DNA from: JAKVJE01 sp047722305
Lineage (GTDB): Bacteria; Actinomycetota; Actinomycetes; Actinomycetales; Microbacteriaceae
Reading direction: 5' to 3'
DNA: 6,845 bases
Assembly: GCA_047722305.1 (NCBI GenBank)
Contig: JBDNYM010000065.1
Span: 1 to 6,845 of the forward strand
This document shows, piece after piece, positions 4,703 through 6,845 of this stretch; the first letter of the stretch is position 1; the number at the start of each line of letters is the position of its first letter. The notes below the pieces were generated by a model, which saw nothing but the letters and a program-made list of their open reading frames with translations, had not been told where the DNA came from and did no database searches. The position numbers were made by a program, and so were the translations under genes.

Positions 4703-6070
4703 ATGGAGATATGGATCGTCGTCGGTGTCATTGTGGGGCTGGTCGTCGGGGCTGCCGGCGGCTGGTGGGCCGGGCGACGGGCTTCAGACGGTGGCAGCAG
4801 CGGGCAGGATGCGGCGGATGTCGCCCTGCTGACCGCGCAGGCAGCGCGAGCCGAGGCGGCCGAGGCCGAACTGCGCACGCAGGTGCGCACGCTCACCACG
4901 CAGAACGAGCAGTCCCGGCGCGATCTCGACGCCGCGCGCCAATCGGGGAACGAGCGCTTCCAGCAGCTCGTCGAGGAGAACCGTCGCCGCGTGGAAGACC
5001 TGCAGCGCGAGCACCACGAGCGCCTCGACGCGCTGCAGCGCGAGCAGGCCGCCCACGACGAAGAGCTCGCAGGCCGCCGCGCCAAAGATCTGGAGAACCA
5101 GGGCCGAGTGCTCAAAGAATTGGCGCCGGTGCAGGAGCGGCTGGCCACCATGCAGCGCAAGATCACCGACCTTGAGCAGCAGCGGCAGGAGCAGTACGGA
5201 TCGCTGAAGGAGCAGATGACCCAGGCGCAGCGAGCGGACGAGATTCTGCGCGACGCGACCACCAAACTGGCCGGCGCCCTGCAGAGCAACGCCACCCGCG
5301 GCGCCTGGGGCGAGACGCAGCTGCGCAACATCGTCGAGTCCGCCGGCCTCATCCCCCATGTGGACTTCGACACGCAGGTGAGCATCACCACCGAAGACCA
5401 GCGGCAGCGCCCCGACATGGTGCTGCATCTGCCCGGGAACAAGTCGGTGCCGGTCGACTCGAAGGCCCCGTTCAACGCCTACATGCAGGCGAGCGCGATC
5501 CCGCCGACCGCCTCCGACGAAGAGCTCGCCCGCCGCCGCCGGCTGCTCGACGAGCACGTCGCCGCCCTCAAGAAGCACATCGACGCCCTGGCCGGCAAGC
5601 AGTACTGGAAGCTGTTTGCCTCGAGCCCAGAGTTCGTGGTCGCGTTCATCCCCAACGAGTCGCTGCTGTCGGCCGCCCTAGAACAAGACCCGACGCTGCT
5701 CGAATACGCCTTCCAGAAGCGCGTGGCGCTGGCCAGCCCGGTCACGCTCTGGGCGGTGCTCAAGACCATCGGCTACGCCTGGCAGCAGCAAGAGCTCACC
5801 GACCAGGCCAAAGAGCTCTTCGACCTCTCGCGCGAGCTCTACGAGCGCCTGGGCACCATGGCGGAGCATGCGGACAAGCTGCGGCGCTCCATCGAGCAGA
5901 CCGTGACCAGCTACAACAAGTTCGCCTCCAGCCTGGAGCACCGCGTACTCGTCACCGGGCGCAAGCTGCAGCGCATCGACTCCGGCAAGGTCATCCCCGA
6001 GATCGCCCCCATAGACACCATGCCGCAGGCGCTGTCCGCCCCCGAGCTCGACGCCCCGTCCACCGACTGA
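4703..6070 (+). CDS. rmuC: DNA recombination protein RmuC
   Basis: The 455-residue protein starts with a membrane anchor (MEIWIVVGVIVGLVVGAAGG, residues 1-20) and WWAGRR. A long charged coiled coil rich in Glu, Gln and Arg follows at about 40-185, then the RmuC nuclease-like domain at about 195-420. Within this, GAWGE (200-204), RPDMVLHLP with Asp238, and VPVDSKAPF with Asp252 and Lys254 form a PD-(D/E)xK-type active-site pattern. RmuC was found in E. coli as a protein that limits recombination at inverted repeats; a membrane-tethered structure-specific nuclease role is inferred in general. The ATG at 4703 is chosen because the anchor starts there. The frame is open further up, to 4538, but those codons give no anchor-like sequence and cross the divergent promoter region. 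No clear Shine-Dalgarno is seen. GACACT (4690-4695) is a possible weak -10 box for a leaderless start. A HAD hydrolase gene follows after 10 bp. Confidence 0.94.
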   Translation: MEIWIVVGVIVGLVVGAAGGWWAGRRASDGGSSGQDAADVALLTAQAARAEAAEAELRTQVRTLTTQNEQSRRDLDAARQSGNERFQQLVEENRRRVEDLQREHHERLDALQREQAAHDEELAGRRAKDLENQGRVLKELAPVQERLATMQRKITDLEQQRQEQYGSLKEQMTQAQRADEILRDATTKLAGALQSNATRGAWGETQLRNIVESAGLIPHVDFDTQVSITTEDQRQRPDMVLHLPGNKSVPVDSKAPFNAYMQASAIPPTASDEELARRRRLLDEHVAALKKHIDALAGKQYWKLFASSPEFVVAFIPNESLLSAALEQDPTLLEYAFQKRVALASPVTLWAVLKTIGYAWQQQELTDQAKELFDLSRELYERLGTMAEHADKLRRSIEQTVTSYNKFASSLEHRVLVTGRKLQRIDSGKVIPEIAPIDTMPQALSAPELDAPSTD

Positions 6071-6080
6071 GAGGCAGACC

Positions 6081-6737
6081 ATGCTGGTGACCTTCGACTG
6101 CTACGGCACGCTGCTCGACACGGCGCCCGTCGGGGCCGCAGTCGCCGTGATCGCGGAGCGCGCCGGGATCGACCCCGATGCGGCAGTGGCGACATTTTCG
6201 GCGTGGGAAGACCGACTGATGTACGGCGGAGAGTTCCTCCCTTTCGAGGCGCTCATCGGCCAGGCCCTCCAGCGCTGCGATCAGGACCTCCGGACTGGCG
6301 CGACGCTCGCTGCGGGTGCCGACGAACTGCGCGCCGTTTGCGCGCGGCTCGCTCCATTCGCAGACGTCGTACCGACGCTGCAGCGCCTGCATGATGTCGG
6401 AATACGGCTCGGGGTCGTGTCGAATACGTCACAGCGCCTGCTCGATTGCCACCGGCGCATCCTCGACGACCTGTTCGAACTCACGCTCTGCGCCGACGAG
6501 ATCCGCGCCTACAAGCCGCAGGATGCCGTGTTCGACCGGATCGCGACGTGGCCCGCGCCCGGCGAACGCCACGTCCACGTCGCCAAGGGATATTGGTGGG
6601 ATGTCGAGCCCGCTCAGCGCCGCCACTGGGAGACGATCTGGATCAACCGCGACCAGCTCGCCCCGCTTCCGGGGGCCCCGGTGCCGCCCCAACTGCCCAC
6701 GCTGACGGGGCTGCCTGAGCTGCTGCAGCTCCGCTAA
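6081..6737 (+). CDS. HAD-superfamily hydrolase, haloacid dehalogenase type II-like
   Basis: The 218-residue protein has all four HAD motifs. Motif I is FDCYGTL with nucleophile Asp6; the DxYGT form, with Tyr in place of the second Asp, is usual for the L-2-haloacid dehalogenase-like branch. Motif II is SNTS (Ser114), motif III Lys145 in RAYKPQ, and motif IV the segment HVHVAKGYWWDVEPAQ with Asp174. A helical cap domain lies at about 14-90. Loss of the second motif I Asp argues against a simple phosphatase and towards dehalogenase-like chemistry, although the substrate is unknown. The motif IV segment lacks the Ser/Asn found in proven dehalogenases, so that activity is unproven. The ATG at 6081 is preceded by GAGAGG, which overlaps the rmuC TGA, so the two genes are probably cotranscribed and coupled. 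The frame ends at TAA 6735-6737. Confidence 0.9.
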   Translation: MLVTFDCYGTLLDTAPVGAAVAVIAERAGIDPDAAVATFSAWEDRLMYGGEFLPFEALIGQALQRCDQDLRTGATLAAGADELRAVCARLAPFADVVPTLQRLHDVGIRLGVVSNTSQRLLDCHRRILDDLFELTLCADEIRAYKPQDAVFDRIATWPAPGERHVHVAKGYWWDVEPAQRRHWETIWINRDQLAPLPGAPVPPQLPTLTGLPELLQLR

Positions 6738-6845
6738 TGCCGCAGTGAGTTCCACCGGCTGCTCGCCCCCAGTGTTGGCCTCCACGAGCTGCTCGTCCCG
6801 CTGTCCTCACTGCCATCCCACCACCTCACCTTCGTCCCCGCTCCC
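6738..6845. other. Spacer after the HAD gene with direct and inverted repeats; possible end of a convergent gene
   Basis: Two imperfect copies of a 25-bp unit lie 30 bp apart (6751-6775 and 6781-6805), matching at 16 positions and sharing GCTGCTCG. An outer inverted repeat pairs GCAGTGAG (6742-6749) with CTCACTGC (6806-6813). Inside it ACGAGC-T-GCTCGT (6784-6796) is a perfect palindrome. These could form a terminator or a dispersed repeat element. A minus-strand frame is also open from the window edge to a TAG at 6734-6736, overlapping the HAD stop, and would encode about 36 residues ending in RWNSLRH. The plus strand is open here as well, so coding status cannot be decided. Confidence 0.35.

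Noticed and set aside
4522..5475. Long Ser/Arg/Cys-rich minus-strand frame opposite rmuC
   Set aside because: Low-complexity composition and no family resemblance. RmuC on the plus strand is unambiguous.
6429..6785. Minus-strand frame opposite the HAD gene, starting GTG at 6785 with an ordinary-looking N-terminus
   Set aside because: Most of it lies opposite the HAD catalytic motifs, and its later part turns into motif-free sequence. Homology of the plus-strand product is decisive.
1..6845. tRNA, rRNA, transposase or integrase genes marking an island
   Set aside because: No cloverleaf-like CCA region, rRNA segment or recombinase motif was recognised on either strand. The only sign of possible insertion is the A+T-rich spacer before higB.

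Overview
The window is chromosomal DNA of a high-GC Gram-positive bacterium. Codon third positions are strongly G/C, and the YchF, RmuC and TetR proteins have an actinobacterial look. Several genes seem to start with little or no leader, which is common in Actinobacteria. A Microbacterium-like member of the Microbacteriaceae is my best guess, but this rests on general resemblance and not on a database match.

Layout. (1) Positions 1-368 hold the 3' end of a plus-strand membrane protein gene. (2) A convergent minus-strand gene (437-1360) encodes an NAD(P)-binding epimerase-like protein with an unusual active-site region. (3) Across a 98-bp divergent spacer lies a plus-strand pair: a TetR regulator with a WHG-type C-terminal domain (1459-2046) and a DJ-1/PfpI Hsp31-like protein (2096-2782). 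The spacer contains a good sigma70-type promoter (TGGACA, 17 nt, TATGTT). A 21-bp palindrome covers its -10 box and a second 23-bp inverted repeat encloses its -35 box. I read this as an inducible, autoregulated module that probably handles reactive aldehydes, dicarbonyls or other electrophiles.

(4) On the minus strand ychF (3434-4510), higB (3112-3393) and higA (2803-3105) follow one another. higBA is a type II toxin-antitoxin pair. The 40-bp gap between the ychF stop and the higB start holds two tandem 15-bp sites of the form TAACG-n5-CGT(T/C)A, 16 bp apart, which look like HigA operators. One of them contains the ychF stop codon. (5) Divergent from ychF, the plus strand carries rmuC (4703-6070) and, 10 bp downstream, a HAD-superfamily hydrolase (6081-6737), probably one operon. 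The ychF/rmuC spacer carries an imperfect 17/16-bp tandem duplication. (6) The last 108 bp hold short direct and inverted repeats and no gene I can call confidently.

The core genes are ordinary housekeeping or accessory genes. The parts worth a second look are the dense operator architecture of the tetR-hsp31 spacer, the tandem operators of higBA embedded at the ychF terminus, and the epimerase that lacks the usual YxxxK pair. I found no CRISPR array, transposase, rRNA or tRNA gene, and nothing I would call a clearly new defence or metabolic system.
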